Source of the DNA: an uncultured Pseudoalteromonas sp.
Lineage (GTDB): Bacteria; Pseudomonadota; Gammaproteobacteria; Enterobacterales; Alteromonadaceae
Reading direction: 5' to 3'
NCBI GenBank assembly: GCA_947493455.1
Contig: CANLRB010000028.1
Coordinates: forward strand, 1-45,203
Length of the DNA stretch: 45,203 bases
In this document: positions 7,934 through 16,979 of the stretch, piece by piece
Layout: every line of letters starts with the position of its first letter
How positions within the stretch are numbered: position 1 is the stretch's first letter
Translations under genes and position numbers: made by a program
The notes under the pieces: generated by a model
Database searches by the model: none
Told to the model about the DNA's origin: nothing
The model's input: only the letters and a program-made list of their open reading frames with translations

Positions 7934-9076
7934 ATGATGTATTGGATAATACAGATAATTCTCGGCTTATTTTTATTTAGCGTCTATTTTTTTAATGCCG
8001 ATATTGATAGAGCTGTATTTGGCATGACAAATGTTGTTCTATATGCCCTAGTGCGTGGTGCAACTATGGTTTTTGTACCACACTTTATTATTCGCGCGTT
8101 CATTAAACGTCGCCGCAACACGCAAATATCTTCAATCAAACTGTGTTTTATGGCACTGCCATTAGTTTTATGTGCAGCTCTAGTTGATGCTTGGATTAAA
8201 ACAACCGCTAAATCAACGCTCATTCCACAACAACAGCGCTTTCTCTACTTACAAGAGAATAAAGAATCGCTACTTTCAGAGCCGGAGTTAACACTGGAAA
8301 ACAGCGCCCCACAAAGTGAATTCGAACGGGGTATGGAAGTAGGCCGCAAAAAAGCGCTCGAAAAAGAAATGGAGCAAGAGCAAGATCAACCGTTTAGCAA
8401 GGTCTTCATCAAAGCAGTTTTCTTATACCTCATGTGGTTACTGTGTTATTTACCGTTATCGGCTCTTAAAAACCGCCTCGAAGTAAGTAGCCGAGTAAAA
8501 GAAAGTCAGCTTGCGCTTTTAATGAGCCAACTCAACCCGCACTTTCTGTTTAACTCACTCAATAGTATTCGCGGCATGATGTTTGAAAACAAAGAGCTTG
8601 CCAAAGATTTAGTCGATAAATTAAATGAGTTGTTTAAATACAATTTATCGAGCAATAAAAAAGCGACAGCATCACTTAAAGAAGAACTACGAATTTGCGA
8701 GTTTTATCTTGATATTGAACATATCCGTCTTGAAGAACGTTTGTTAATTGAAATGCACGTCGAAAACGGCTGTGATAGCTGTAAAATTCCTACCATGGGC
8801 TTGCTCACTTTACTCGAAAATGCAATCAAACATGCCATTGCGCCGCGAATAGAGCAAAGTTTGCTAAGTATTAATATTCATAAAGATAAAAAGTATTTGT
8901 TTATCAAGGTCACCAACCCCGTGTATCAAGGCAATTACCATGCTAGCGGCACGGGCACCGGGCAGAGTAATTTACTTAAACGATTACAATTGATGTACGG
9001 CGATGACGCTAAACTAACAACTGAACAACAAGAAGAACTCTATATTGCACAACTCACTGTGCCGCTAGGTAAATAA
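7934..9076 (+). CDS. LytS-type sensor histidine kinase, complete copy
   Basis: Membrane histidine kinase of 380 residues. Hydrophobic helices lie at about 1-20, 32-55, 69-88 and 157-178, with a charged Glu/Lys-rich stretch at 128-152. The His_kinase motif NPHFLFNSLNS (His203) is intact, and the ATPase part has the N-box LLENAIKHA and a Gly-rich GTGTGQSNLL loop. It should autophosphorylate and pass phosphate to the LytTR regulator three genes downstream. It is first in a four-gene unit: the next gene starts 2 bp after its stop. The other two kinase paralogues in the unit have lost key residues, so this may be the only one that can bind ATP. The signal is unknown. Confidence 0.88.
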   Translation: MMYWIIQIILGLFLFSVYFFNADIDRAVFGMTNVVLYALVRGATMVFVPHFIIRAFIKRRRNTQISSIKLCFMALPLVLCAALVDAWIKTTAKSTLIPQQQRFLYLQENKESLLSEPELTLENSAPQSEFERGMEVGRKKALEKEMEQEQDQPFSKVFIKAVFLYLMWLLCYLPLSALKNRLEVSSRVKESQLALLMSQLNPHFLFNSLNSIRGMMFENKELAKDLVDKLNELFKYNLSSNKKATASLKEELRICEFYLDIEHIRLEERLLIEMHVENGCDSCKIPTMGLLTLLENAIKHAIAPRIEQSLLSINIHKDKKYLFIKVTNPVYQGNYHASGTGTGQSNLLKRLQLMYGDDAKLTTEQQEELYIAQLTVPLGK

Positions 9077-9077
9077 C

Positions 9078-10163
9078 ATGAATTGGAACTATATCACCAA
9101 AACGAGTCCAAGCTACTGGCGCTACCAAGGCATAGTCCTGTTCATCTCAACCCTCTTTATGCTGTTCTCAGTTTGGACAATGTCGGCCACACCTGAGTAT
9201 CAATCTCATTTAAAGCACTTAACTCACTTTGGCCTATTTATTTTATATTGTTACCAAATGGTGGTGATATTTGGCACTTTTCATATTGTCTGCCGCGGCA
9301 TCTACAAGTATCTAAAAAAGCCCTATCATTCAAAGCGAAAAGCAACACTAAATGTATTGTTCAATGCTGCAATTGCGTCAGTGATTGTAATCATATTCGA
9401 TCTATTACCACCGATACTTGGCATTACGCCCTATGACGCTGAACAGTACCTCAAGAGTATTTTGGCTAATAGTTCATTTACACAAAACTTAATACTTTAT
9501 TGGCTTTACAATGTCTTTCTTTTCGTGGTGTGGCTCGCCCTTTACTTGTTTGCATCGCACTCGGCGAATTATAAAAAGTTGCTCGTAGTACTTAAAAAGC
9601 AAGAGCTTAGCTTATTGGCAAACAAGATTAGCCCTGAATTCTTGTTTAGTACTATGGACGCAATCAAAAAAATGATTGACGTCGACGAAGAAAAGGCAGC
9701 AGAGCTTGTCACCCGAGCATCTGAACTATTTCGCTACAACTTGCTCGCGAGTAAAAATACCGACGCATTGCTAAATCAAGAAATTGATAGTTTAAAAAAC
9801 TACCTTTCTATTTTAGATGATCAAAATCGTGCTCCAATTGACATTGATGTCAATATAAACAACTCACCTGAGGCGCTCAAGGTACCCAGTATGAGCCTGA
9901 TATTCCTCGTTTCTTTTTTACTAAAGTCAGCACGTCAGCGCGATGCACAATTAACCGTCAACGGTTACCAAAGTGGCGAAAAATATCGTATTGATATCTA
10001 CCATCGAAGCCTTGGCAAACTGTTTTTAGACACAGAACATTTCGACAATGTAAAAGAACGATTGGACTACTTATATAAGTCAAAAGCGAGCTTAATATTA
10101 GCGCGAAAAGGACGCAGTAGAAAACTGCGCTTAGAGTTGCCACTAAACCAACAATGCGAATGA
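9078..10163 (+). CDS. LytS-like pseudokinase (phospho-His replaced by Glu)
   Basis: Membrane protein of 361 residues and a paralogue of the kinase just upstream: several hydrophobic helices in the first 160 residues, then a kinase-like region. The position of the phosphoacceptor motif reads ISPEFLFSTMDAI (184-196), with Glu187 where His should be. The N-box is also gone (LVSFLLKSA in place of LLENAIKHA) and the glycine loop is unrecognisable. It should be unable to bind ATP normally or to be phosphorylated. The reading frame is intact over its whole length, so it is kept rather than decaying; a role as a sensing or regulatory partner is likely but inferred. A 105-bp gap follows before the next gene. 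Confidence 0.82.
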   Translation: MNWNYITKTSPSYWRYQGIVLFISTLFMLFSVWTMSATPEYQSHLKHLTHFGLFILYCYQMVVIFGTFHIVCRGIYKYLKKPYHSKRKATLNVLFNAAIASVIVIIFDLLPPILGITPYDAEQYLKSILANSSFTQNLILYWLYNVFLFVVWLALYLFASHSANYKKLLVVLKKQELSLLANKISPEFLFSTMDAIKKMIDVDEEKAAELVTRASELFRYNLLASKNTDALLNQEIDSLKNYLSILDDQNRAPIDIDVNINNSPEALKVPSMSLIFLVSFLLKSARQRDAQLTVNGYQSGEKYRIDIYHRSLGKLFLDTEHFDNVKERLDYLYKSKASLILARKGRSRKLRLELPLNQQCE

Positions 10164-10268
10164 CCACTTATCAGTGCTATTGACCCTTTATCACTAATAG
10201 TGGAATGTAAAATTTAGACAGCATACACTTATAATGTAACAGCTAAGAATGAGTAACACTTAATAGAT

Positions 10269-10823
10269 ATGTTTGAAAATAACGCTCAAGCCCCATTAAA
10301 TCCGCACTTTCTATTTAATAGTATGAATGCGATTCGCTATATGATCTTTGAAAATCAAGATCAAGCTAGCGAATTGTTAAGCAACTTAGCTGAGTTAATA
10401 CGTTACCAACTCGCCGATGGTAAAACAAAAACCAATATAGAAAATGAATTAGTACAAGTGGAACATTTACTTTCTCTTGAGCAACTTCGTTTAGAAGAGC
10501 GCCTTGACGTTACACTTGACATCAATTTACCCGCAAAACCTTATCGGCTAAAGCAAACATTGATTTTACCGCTGTTAGAGTATGTTTTTATCGAGAAAGA
10601 TATTTATGGTGTGTTACATAATCAGCTCACAATAAAATGTGCTGAAAGCAATGACCAATGCATTATTACGATTTCTTTGACACAATCGCCAAAAATCAAA
10701 CCTGGCAAACTAGAGTTTACCGAATTACTCACTAAACTTAATGCATCAGATGTTTGCGAAATAAACCAAACACTCACAGAAAACTGCTACAACATGGAGT
10801 TAATTATCAATAATGACTATTAA
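10269..10823 (+). CDS. Short soluble LytS-like protein: phospho-His kept, ATP-binding motifs lost
   Basis: Protein of 184 residues without membrane segments. It begins almost directly at the phosphoacceptor motif, NPHFLFNSMNAI (11-22, His13), then follows the kinase fold. The residue matching the N-box Asn is Tyr (LLEYVFIEK), and no glycine-rich loop is visible before the C terminus. It therefore keeps the histidine but should not bind ATP. It could be phosphorylated by the complete kinase in trans and act as a phosphotransfer or dimerisation subunit; this is inference. The stop overlaps the response-regulator start by 11 bp, so the two are translationally coupled. It may have its own promoter in the preceding gap. 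Confidence 0.8.
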   Translation: MFENNAQAPLNPHFLFNSMNAIRYMIFENQDQASELLSNLAELIRYQLADGKTKTNIENELVQVEHLLSLEQLRLEERLDVTLDINLPAKPYRLKQTLILPLLEYVFIEKDIYGVLHNQLTIKCAESNDQCIITISLTQSPKIKPGKLEFTELLTKLNASDVCEINQTLTENCYNMELIINNDY

Positions 10824-11535
10824 AATTATAATTGTTGACGATGAGCGTCTCGCTCGTAGCGAGCTAAAACGCTTGTTAAGCAAACACAGTCAAATTGAGA
10901 TTATTGATGAAGCTAAAAATGCTGAAGAAGCCAGCGAGAAAATTGCAGAGCTAAAACCCGATGCCATTTTTTTAGATATTCATATGCCTGGCGCAACAGG
11001 ACTCGAACTTGCAGAGTCGCTCGGTGATGACGTTAATATTATTTTTTGTACTGCATATGATCAATTTGCAGTCGATGCATTTTCGCTTAACGCAATGGAT
11101 TACTTAGTAAAACCGGTCAATCCAGAGCGCCTCGCCGAAAGTATTGATAAACTTGAAAAACGTCTTGAACAAAGCAAAGGCGAAGCCGGTTTACCTGATG
11201 ACCACAAACTAATGGTTAAATACGGTGAACAGATGCGAATCATCGAGTTACGTGAAATTATCCGGTTCGAATCAATTGGTAATCACGCGGCAATCTATAC
11301 ACCTTATGGCAAAGCATTTTTGCATAGCTCACTCAATAAGATTGAAGCTAAGCTTGATGAAAAGCATTACTTTAGAGCAAGTCGCTCCGATATTATTCGC
11401 CTTGACGCCATTGAAAGCATGGAACAAGCAATTAGTTATGGCTTAACCGCGACGCTAACAAATGGACAAACGGTTGAAATTTCAAGACGCCAAGCGACTA
11501 AATTGAAACAGCTTCTCGAATTTACACAGCTTTAA
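10813..11535 (+). CDS. LytTR-family response regulator
   Basis: Protein of 240 residues: REC domain at about 3-120 with acidic D9/D10, phosphoacceptor Asp55 (IFLDIHMPG) and Lys near 106 (YLVKPVNPE), then a LytTR DNA-binding domain at about 135-238. It is the output of the upstream kinase group and binds DNA directly. Its start lies inside the preceding gene. LytTR regulators usually control nearby envelope, export or signalling genes; no target site was recognised here. A strong terminator follows at 11543. Confidence 0.92.
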   Translation: MTIKIIIVDDERLARSELKRLLSKHSQIEIIDEAKNAEEASEKIAELKPDAIFLDIHMPGATGLELAESLGDDVNIIFCTAYDQFAVDAFSLNAMDYLVKPVNPERLAESIDKLEKRLEQSKGEAGLPDDHKLMVKYGEQMRIIELREIIRFESIGNHAAIYTPYGKAFLHSSLNKIEAKLDEKHYFRASRSDIIRLDAIESMEQAISYGLTATLTNGQTVEISRRQATKLKQLLEFTQL

Positions 11536-11542
11536 CAGTAAT

Positions 11543-11570
11543 AAAAAAACCAGCAAACGCTGGTTTTTTT
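11543..11570 (+). terminator. Strong terminator of the LytS/LytTR operon
   Basis: AAAAAAACCAGC and GCTGGTTTTTTT flank a 4-base AAAC loop. The A/T symmetry allows it to work for both strands, so it can also stop the converging diguanylate cyclase transcript. Confidence 0.92.
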
Positions 11571-11601
11571 ATGTCAATGATAGAGTGAATATGCGTTCCT
11601 G

Positions 11602-12849
11602 CTATTCCTCAGCATCAGAGCCATATTGGCACACTTGATTGCGCCCGCCGCCTTTTGCATCATAAAGCGCAATATCGGCGTGATTGATTAAATCTTGCAA
11701 ACTATCACCGAGATATTCAGAAACACCAATACTGACCGTCACACTAATTAAATGTTCACCGGCATCGATTTGCGTACTGCTTAATTTAAAGCGAAAATTA
11801 TCTAGCATTTCAAACGCTTGCTCCATCGCGCAATTAGGCATAAGCAATGCAAACTCTTCACCACCAACACGTGCCATCAGCATATCAGAAAAATACGCTT
11901 GCAAATGCTCTGACAGTTCAACAAGAACATCATCACCGGCTTGGTGTCCATAGGTGTCGTTTATCTGTTTAAAATGATCAATATCAAGTAGCGCTAAACA
12001 AGTTGCTTGATTGTTATTTTCGAGATACTGCTGTGCATATGAATAAAAATAGCGACGGTTATATAAGCCAGTCAGGTAATCCCGATTCGCCGCATCCTTA
12101 ATGGTTTCAATAAGACTAATCTGCTCCATTGTTTGCATCACACGACAATGAAACTCTTCAGGTAAAAAAGGCTTAGTCAAAAAGTCATTTGCACCATGCT
12201 TAATAAACTTTGCCGATAGACTTTGACTGCCCGAGCCTGAAATACCAATAATTGCTAATTCGTCACGACCTCGCTTACTGCGTATCTTTTTAGCGAGCTC
12301 AAAACCATCCATCACGGGCATCGCGTAATCTGTCATCAACAGTTTTATATCACGGTCATTTATTAAAAGTTCATAAGCTTGTTGACCATCTTCAACTTCA
12401 ATTACTTGATATAGTAACCGTGCCAACATCTGGCGCATCATAGTGCGACTCGTCGCTGAGTCATCGGCAACGAGTACTTTCTTCCCCTGATTTTTAAGCA
12501 GTAATGCAAGTTGTTTAACGGCATAAATATAAGAGTCGCGATTTTCTTTTAACACATAATCGACGACGCCCATTTCCAGCATTTGTTGACGTTTAAACTC
12601 GTCTATTGACCCTGTTAACACTACGGTCGGAATACCAAACTTGAGTGTTAATTTAGCCACTTCACCATTCGGTGCATCCGGTAAGTTCAAATCAACTAAG
12701 GCAATGGTGTACTTATTGTTTTTAATTAGCCCCGCCGCATCTCGTAATGAAGCAGCAAAATCAACTGGGATATGAAGGTATTGACTCGCCAAGTGGCGCA
12801 ATACCTGTTGTACCATTTTACTGTCTTCAACCATTAACACTCTGTGCAT
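11602..12849 (-). CDS. PleD-like diguanylate cyclase (REC-REC-GGDEF)
   Basis: Protein of 415 residues. The first REC domain (1-120) has phosphoacceptor Asp53 (ALVDLNLPD), the second (123-240) has Asp174 (LMTDYAMPVMDG), and the GGDEF domain fills 250-410 with active-site GGEEF at 329-333. It makes cyclic di-GMP in the cytoplasm. The RxxD inhibitory site expected five residues before GGEEF is absent, so product inhibition may be lost. Both RECs look phosphorylatable, unlike PleD whose second REC is a pseudo-receiver. It is monocistronic, convergent with the LytTR operon. Confidence 0.93.
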   Translation of the reverse strand: MHRVLMVEDSKMVQQVLRHLASQYLHIPVDFAASLRDAAGLIKNNKYTIALVDLNLPDAPNGEVAKLTLKFGIPTVVLTGSIDEFKRQQMLEMGVVDYVLKENRDSYIYAVKQLALLLKNQGKKVLVADDSATSRTMMRQMLARLLYQVIEVEDGQQAYELLINDRDIKLLMTDYAMPVMDGFELAKKIRSKRGRDELAIIGISGSGSQSLSAKFIKHGANDFLTKPFLPEEFHCRVMQTMEQISLIETIKDAANRDYLTGLYNRRYFYSYAQQYLENNNQATCLALLDIDHFKQINDTYGHQAGDDVLVELSEHLQAYFSDMLMARVGGEEFALLMPNCAMEQAFEMLDNFRFKLSSTQIDAGEHLISVTVSIGVSEYLGDSLQDLINHADIALYDAKGGGRNQVCQYGSDAEE

Positions 12850-12940
12850 AGTTATACTCCAACTTGCAGATAGTTTTGTTTTTATCGTTATACTGCAACA
12901 AATAATAAACTATTTTCTTTTATAAAATAAGCAGTTAATT

Positions 12941-12965
12941 AAAAAGGCAGAAAATCTGCCTTTTT
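12941..12965 (-). terminator. Terminator after the DUF2189 gene
   Basis: AAAAAGGCAG and CTGCCTTTTT flank an AAAAT-type loop, giving a perfect stem with a T-run in both directions. It lies just past the 3' end of the gene at 13002. Confidence 0.88.
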
Positions 12966-13001
12966 AGTTGTATAAACCTAACTCTATTTTAAAAATAGAC
13001 T

Positions 13002-13781
13002 TTATTCATATCCTCGCTCGGTTTTATGTTTTATGATTGCAATATAGCCATGCCAGCTTGCATAACTAAGAAGTGGCATCAATACAATAAAACCAGCTGC
13101 ACCGGTCGCAAACCCAATCGCAACTAAGACTAAAATGCTAACAGCCCAAACAAACATCGCGCCGATATTTTCTTTCACCGCATGAATTGACGAAACCACC
13201 GCGGTCATAATATCAACACGGCGTTCCATCATTATTTGCGGTGTAAATGCCGATATCGCAAACACACTACCAAGCATCACGGCACCAATTAAACTACCCA
13301 ACGTCAAAAATCCCGATAACTCTTCAAGCGATGGGTTTGCATAACTTGGATACAGTGCATGGACCAGCGCCGCCAAACGCATCCAAATAATCATAATCAC
13401 CATCAGCATGATAGCAAATCCCCACTCCCCAACTGGGTTACGGAACATCGACTTTAAACTATGCGACATAGTCGGAGTATGACCTTTTTCAAGCTCCCAC
13501 GCGATATCGTAGAGCCCGACCGCAAATGCGGGACCAATCAATGCAAACGCAACCGTTGCTGGTAGTATCACCAAGTGGGTACCGGACTGATATACAAAAT
13601 ACATAATCGCGGCGGGAATAAGGGTGAAAATAAGTCCATACACAAGACTTAAAATTGGCGCATTCGCCATATCTTTAAACGCTAAGGCATACCAATGAAA
13701 CGCAGCAAAGGTATCAACTTTATTACATTCTAAACAACGTGCAAATTGCTCTTGTTTGTCAACTGTTGGGGTTTGTGGCAT
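13002..13781 (-). CDS. DUF2189 family integral membrane protein
   Basis: Inner-membrane protein of 259 residues with about six hydrophobic helices, roughly at 43-63, 70-92, 118-140, 157-177, 206-227 and 230-248. The glycine/alanine-rich helices and the FALIGPAFAVGLYDIAWELEKG segment are typical of the DUF2189 (COG5473) family, whose function is unknown. An N-terminal CLEC pair (Cys16, Cys19) lies before the first helix. The start at 13781 follows AGGAGAGTAT. It stands alone between two terminators or gaps, with no operon partner. Confidence 0.8.
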   Translation of the reverse strand: MPQTPTVDKQEQFARCLECNKVDTFAAFHWYALAFKDMANAPILSLVYGLIFTLIPAAIMYFVYQSGTHLVILPATVAFALIGPAFAVGLYDIAWELEKGHTPTMSHSLKSMFRNPVGEWGFAIMLMVIMIIWMRLAALVHALYPSYANPSLEELSGFLTLGSLIGAVMLGSVFAISAFTPQIMMERRVDIMTAVVSSIHAVKENIGAMFVWAVSILVLVAIGFATGAAGFIVLMPLLSYASWHGYIAIIKHKTERGYE

Positions 13782-14141
13782 AGATACTCTCCTAGTAAGC
13801 TACTCAAAATTAGGTAACAACCTACATAAAAGGTACATAACAAAAACACAAAATATTTATACGCACACGACTCTATAAGTATTTTATGTTCTCAATATTC
13901 CATCTATCACTCTGTACTGCCGCGCCTTAATCAATATAACGAGACATTGGTCCTTGCAACTTAACAATACGCAGATTGAGTCTATTTGGTTCTTTTTAAG
14001 TATAGGGTGTCAATCTCAGAACTACCAAGTAATCGCAGCAATCAAATCCATTCCATCTCAAGATTTTGCATCCTTGTCTCTAAAAGCTAGCATCGAAAAT
14101 TAGATTGATTTTAAATAGTTCAATAACTTATTGGAGGCTTT
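13782..14141. other. 360-bp intergenic region between divergent genes
   Basis: AT-rich spacer between the DUF2189 gene and the S10 peptidase gene, which diverge. It should hold both promoters. I see GGAGG just before the peptidase start but no convincing -35/-10 pair, operator, RNA or repeat. Confidence 0.5.
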
Positions 14142-15653
14142 ATGAGAATTACCCTGCTGGCGGCCCTCGCGTTTTGCTCACTGATTTCAATTCAGTCTAG
14201 CGTCGCGACTGAACGAAAAATAATCCCTGATCATCGTATAACAACCCATCATCAAACAAAGATTAACGGCGACAAAATCCGCTATACCGCGCATAGTGGC
14301 ACCCAACCCGTTTGGGATGACAATGGTGATCCAATCGCCAGCTTGCACTATACCTATTATGAGAAAGATGATGTTGAAGACATGGCTAAACGGCCTTTGT
14401 TGATCTCTTTTAACGGCGGACCGGGTTCAGCATCTGTCTGGATGCATTTAGCCTACACAGGGCCTAAAGTGATTAAGGTCGACGATGAAGGCTTTCCAAT
14501 CCAGCCCTATGGCGTCAAACAAAACCCGTATTCAGTGCTTGATGTCGCGGATATACTTTATGTCAATCCAGTCAATACTGGATATTCGCGCATTCTTGAG
14601 AATAAAGACGGAAAACTACCGAGTAAAGCAAAGCAAAAAGAACAATTTTTCGGCGTTAATGCTGATATTGCTTATTTAGCCGATTGGATTAATACCTTTG
14701 TAACACGCAATAACCGCTGGTTATCGCCAAAGTATCTGATTGGAGAAAGCTATGGTACAACGCGGGTGTCAGGCCTTGCACTCGAACTGCAAAATCGTCA
14801 ATGGATGTACTTAAATGGCGTGATTTTAGTCTCACCAACAGACATTGGCATTAAACGTGATGGTCCCGTTGAAGCGGCAAACCGAATCCCTTACTTCGCA
14901 GCAACCGCATGGCATCACAAACAGTTACCACAAACATATCAACAACTCTCATTGATTGAATTACTCGATGAAGTGGAGCATTTCACCATCAATGAATTAA
15001 TCCCAGGTATCACCAAAGGTGGATTTATATCAAGTGAAGAAAAAACAACTCTGATCAAAAAAATGGCCAATTACACCGGCCTATCTGAAACCTTCATAGC
15101 ACAAAATAACTTAGACATTCCAAATAGTGCATTTTGGAAAGAACTGCTAAGAGACCAGGGTCTCACATTGGGTCGATTAGATTCCCGTTATTTGGGCATC
15201 GATAAGCGCGATGCAGGCAGTCGCCCCGACTATTGGCCAGAGTTGACCGCGTGGCTTCATTCGTTTACACCTGCAATAAACTATTATCTGCAACAAGAAC
15301 TCAATTATAAAACGGATCTAAAATACAATATGTTTGGCCCAGTGCATCCGTGGGATCGCAGTAATAATCGCGCGGGCGAAAACTTGCGACAAGCCATGGC
15401 GCAAAACCCATTTTTACATGTCATGATTCAATCTGGCTACTATGATGGCGCAACAAATTATTTTGATGCCAAATACACCATGTGGCAGCTCGACCCGAGT
15501 GGCAAAATGAAACAGCGTTTAAGTTTTAAAGGCTACAAAAGCGGACACATGATGTATCTGCGCAGCGAAGATTTAAAATCCTCAAACCAACACGTGAGAG
15601 ACTTCATCCTGAACTCACAACCTAACCAAGCTGCACAATACAAACTAAATTAA
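14142..15653 (+). CDS. Secreted S10 family serine carboxypeptidase
   Basis: Protein of 503 residues with a signal peptide (about 1-22, cleaved near SSVATE), so it should act in the periplasm or outside. Family S10 marks are present: FNGGPGS at 90-96 (oxyanion region), GESYG with nucleophile Ser203, Asp in the YYDGATN segment and His in KSGHMMYL near the C terminus. S10 enzymes remove C-terminal residues from peptides at acidic pH; the bacterial branch is of unknown substrate. The start has GGAGG seven bases upstream. It is followed at once by a strong terminator and is monocistronic. In a marine heterotroph a role in peptide scavenging is likely. Confidence 0.92.
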   Translation: MRITLLAALAFCSLISIQSSVATERKIIPDHRITTHHQTKINGDKIRYTAHSGTQPVWDDNGDPIASLHYTYYEKDDVEDMAKRPLLISFNGGPGSASVWMHLAYTGPKVIKVDDEGFPIQPYGVKQNPYSVLDVADILYVNPVNTGYSRILENKDGKLPSKAKQKEQFFGVNADIAYLADWINTFVTRNNRWLSPKYLIGESYGTTRVSGLALELQNRQWMYLNGVILVSPTDIGIKRDGPVEAANRIPYFAATAWHHKQLPQTYQQLSLIELLDEVEHFTINELIPGITKGGFISSEEKTTLIKKMANYTGLSETFIAQNNLDIPNSAFWKELLRDQGLTLGRLDSRYLGIDKRDAGSRPDYWPELTAWLHSFTPAINYYLQQELNYKTDLKYNMFGPVHPWDRSNNRAGENLRQAMAQNPFLHVMIQSGYYDGATNYFDAKYTMWQLDPSGKMKQRLSFKGYKSGHMMYLRSEDLKSSNQHVRDFILNSQPNQAAQYKLN

Positions 15654-15667
15654 CCACATTTAGTGTC

Positions 15668-15711
15668 GCCAACTATTGTTTGTAATAAAAACACAATAGT
15701 TGGCTTTTTTT
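15668..15711 (+). terminator. Terminator after the S10 peptidase gene
   Basis: GCCAACTATTGT (15668-15679) and ACAATAGTTGGC (15693-15704) form a perfect 12-bp stem, followed by seven T. Confidence 0.93.
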
Positions 15712-15777
15712 GCATAAAACTCTCACATAACTATATACTTGTATCATCCTATTTATATCTACTGAGTATCTAATAGC

Positions 15778-16326
15778 ATGTCGCAACTCTATCAAATCAC
15801 GTTTAAGAAGTTGGCTGATCCTGCTTTAGCGTCGGATGCCAAAAATGCATTGCAACAAAAACTCAAATTAAGCGAATCTCAAATCACGCGTTTTTTTAAT
15901 GGCGACAGTGTTTTCAACCCGATGCCGTTAGAAAAAGCAAAACGCCAACAAAAACTATTTTCAAGCATGGGCATTAGTCTCACCGCAAAGGCTGTTTCCG
16001 CAACCTCCGCAGACAAAACCGTACGTCAGCAAGAAGTAGACGAAAAAATTGTGGCTGCGCTCGATTACATTACAACAAGCTTAATACGCCTTGAAGAAAA
16101 AGTTGATGAACTTGCTGCGAAACAAAACGCTGATAACGACACTATCGACCTTGATGAAGCAACGCAAAGCTCATCTTGGGGTGACGACCTTGAGTTTGAG
16201 GATGACACCGACGCACCGCCTAAACGCAGTAAGTTTTTCCCGTACTTAATAGCCACTCTTATCGGGGTATTGCTTATCCTGTTGGGCGTGTTAATTGTCT
16301 TCCCACACTTATCACCCATTCAATGA
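15778..16326 (+). CDS. Hypothetical tail-anchored protein with coiled coil
   Basis: Protein of 182 residues of no family I know. The N-terminal 60 residues look like a small folded domain (MSQLYQITFKKLADPALASDAK...). Residues about 85-115 form a coiled coil, then an acidic linker (SSWGDDLEFEDDTD) and one C-terminal membrane helix at about 157-176. It is therefore probably held in the inner membrane with its bulk in the cytoplasm. It ends 11 bp before fau, so the two are probably cotranscribed. In many gammaproteobacteria this slot holds zapA and the 6S RNA; neither is seen here. Confidence 0.65.
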   Translation: MSQLYQITFKKLADPALASDAKNALQQKLKLSESQITRFFNGDSVFNPMPLEKAKRQQKLFSSMGISLTAKAVSATSADKTVRQQEVDEKIVAALDYITTSLIRLEEKVDELAAKQNADNDTIDLDEATQSSSWGDDLEFEDDTDAPPKRSKFFPYLIATLIGVLLILLGVLIVFPHLSPIQ

Positions 16327-16337
16327 GAAGTTAAACT

Positions 16338-16928
16338 TTGAACCGAAACGACATTCGTAAAAATATACGCGATTTACGACAAAACCTAACGCCCGTGCAA
16401 CAGCAAGATGCCGCGAAAAAAATTAAATTGAATATATCTCAACATCTCGAAAACCGTAAAAACGCCCGTATAGGAATTTACATTTCAAATGATGGAGAGA
16501 TTGATACATCCTTGATAATAGAACACTTATGGCAACTAAATCAGCATATTTACGTGCCGCTTATTCACCCCTTCTGCAAGGGTAATTTGCTCTTTCAGCG
16601 CTATGAGAAAAATTCACCCATGAGCGTAAATCGCTATGGTATCGTGGAACCTAAGTTAGATTGCAGTCAAGTTTGCCCGGTAGAACAGCTCGATGTTTTA
16701 TTTACGCCCTTGGTCGCGTTTGATTTAAGCGGTAACCGCTTAGGCATGGGAGGTGGCTATTATGATCGTACCTTGGCGAAATATTATCGTGAAAAATTAA
16801 ACCAACCTGAGGTGATAGGCTTAGCCCATGAGTGTCAACTGGTAGAGCAAGTACCTACAGAATGTTGGGATGTGCCATTAAAAACCATCATAACACCAAA
16901 AAGGTGTTACCAGTGGCCGGCAAAGTAA
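16338..16928 (+). CDS. fau: 5-formyltetrahydrofolate cyclo-ligase
   Basis: Protein of 196 residues of the YgfA/MTHFS family. It converts 5-formyl-THF to 5,10-methenyl-THF using ATP, recycling a folate storage form. The family signature GMGGGYYDRTL is present at about 135-145, and the N-terminal basic helix (RKNIRDLRQNL) carries the usual nucleotide-binding Lys/Arg. The start is TTG at 16338, with GAGAAG seven bases before; no better ATG exists upstream. It lies close behind the tail-anchored gene and upstream of rpiA. Confidence 0.93.
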   Translation: MNRNDIRKNIRDLRQNLTPVQQQDAAKKIKLNISQHLENRKNARIGIYISNDGEIDTSLIIEHLWQLNQHIYVPLIHPFCKGNLLFQRYEKNSPMSVNRYGIVEPKLDCSQVCPVEQLDVLFTPLVAFDLSGNRLGMGGGYYDRTLAKYYREKLNQPEVIGLAHECQLVEQVPTECWDVPLKTIITPKRCYQWPAK

Positions 16929-16979
16929 GCGTATAATACAGATACACAACCGTTCAGAGTCAAACTATTAGGGTAAACC

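Noticed and set aside
9078-10163. Second functional LytS kinase
   Set aside because: The phosphoacceptor His is replaced by Glu and the N-box Asn is missing.
16327-16337. 6S RNA gene between the upstream gene and fau
   Set aside because: Only 11 bases separate the two genes, too short for the RNA, and the upstream gene is not zapA.
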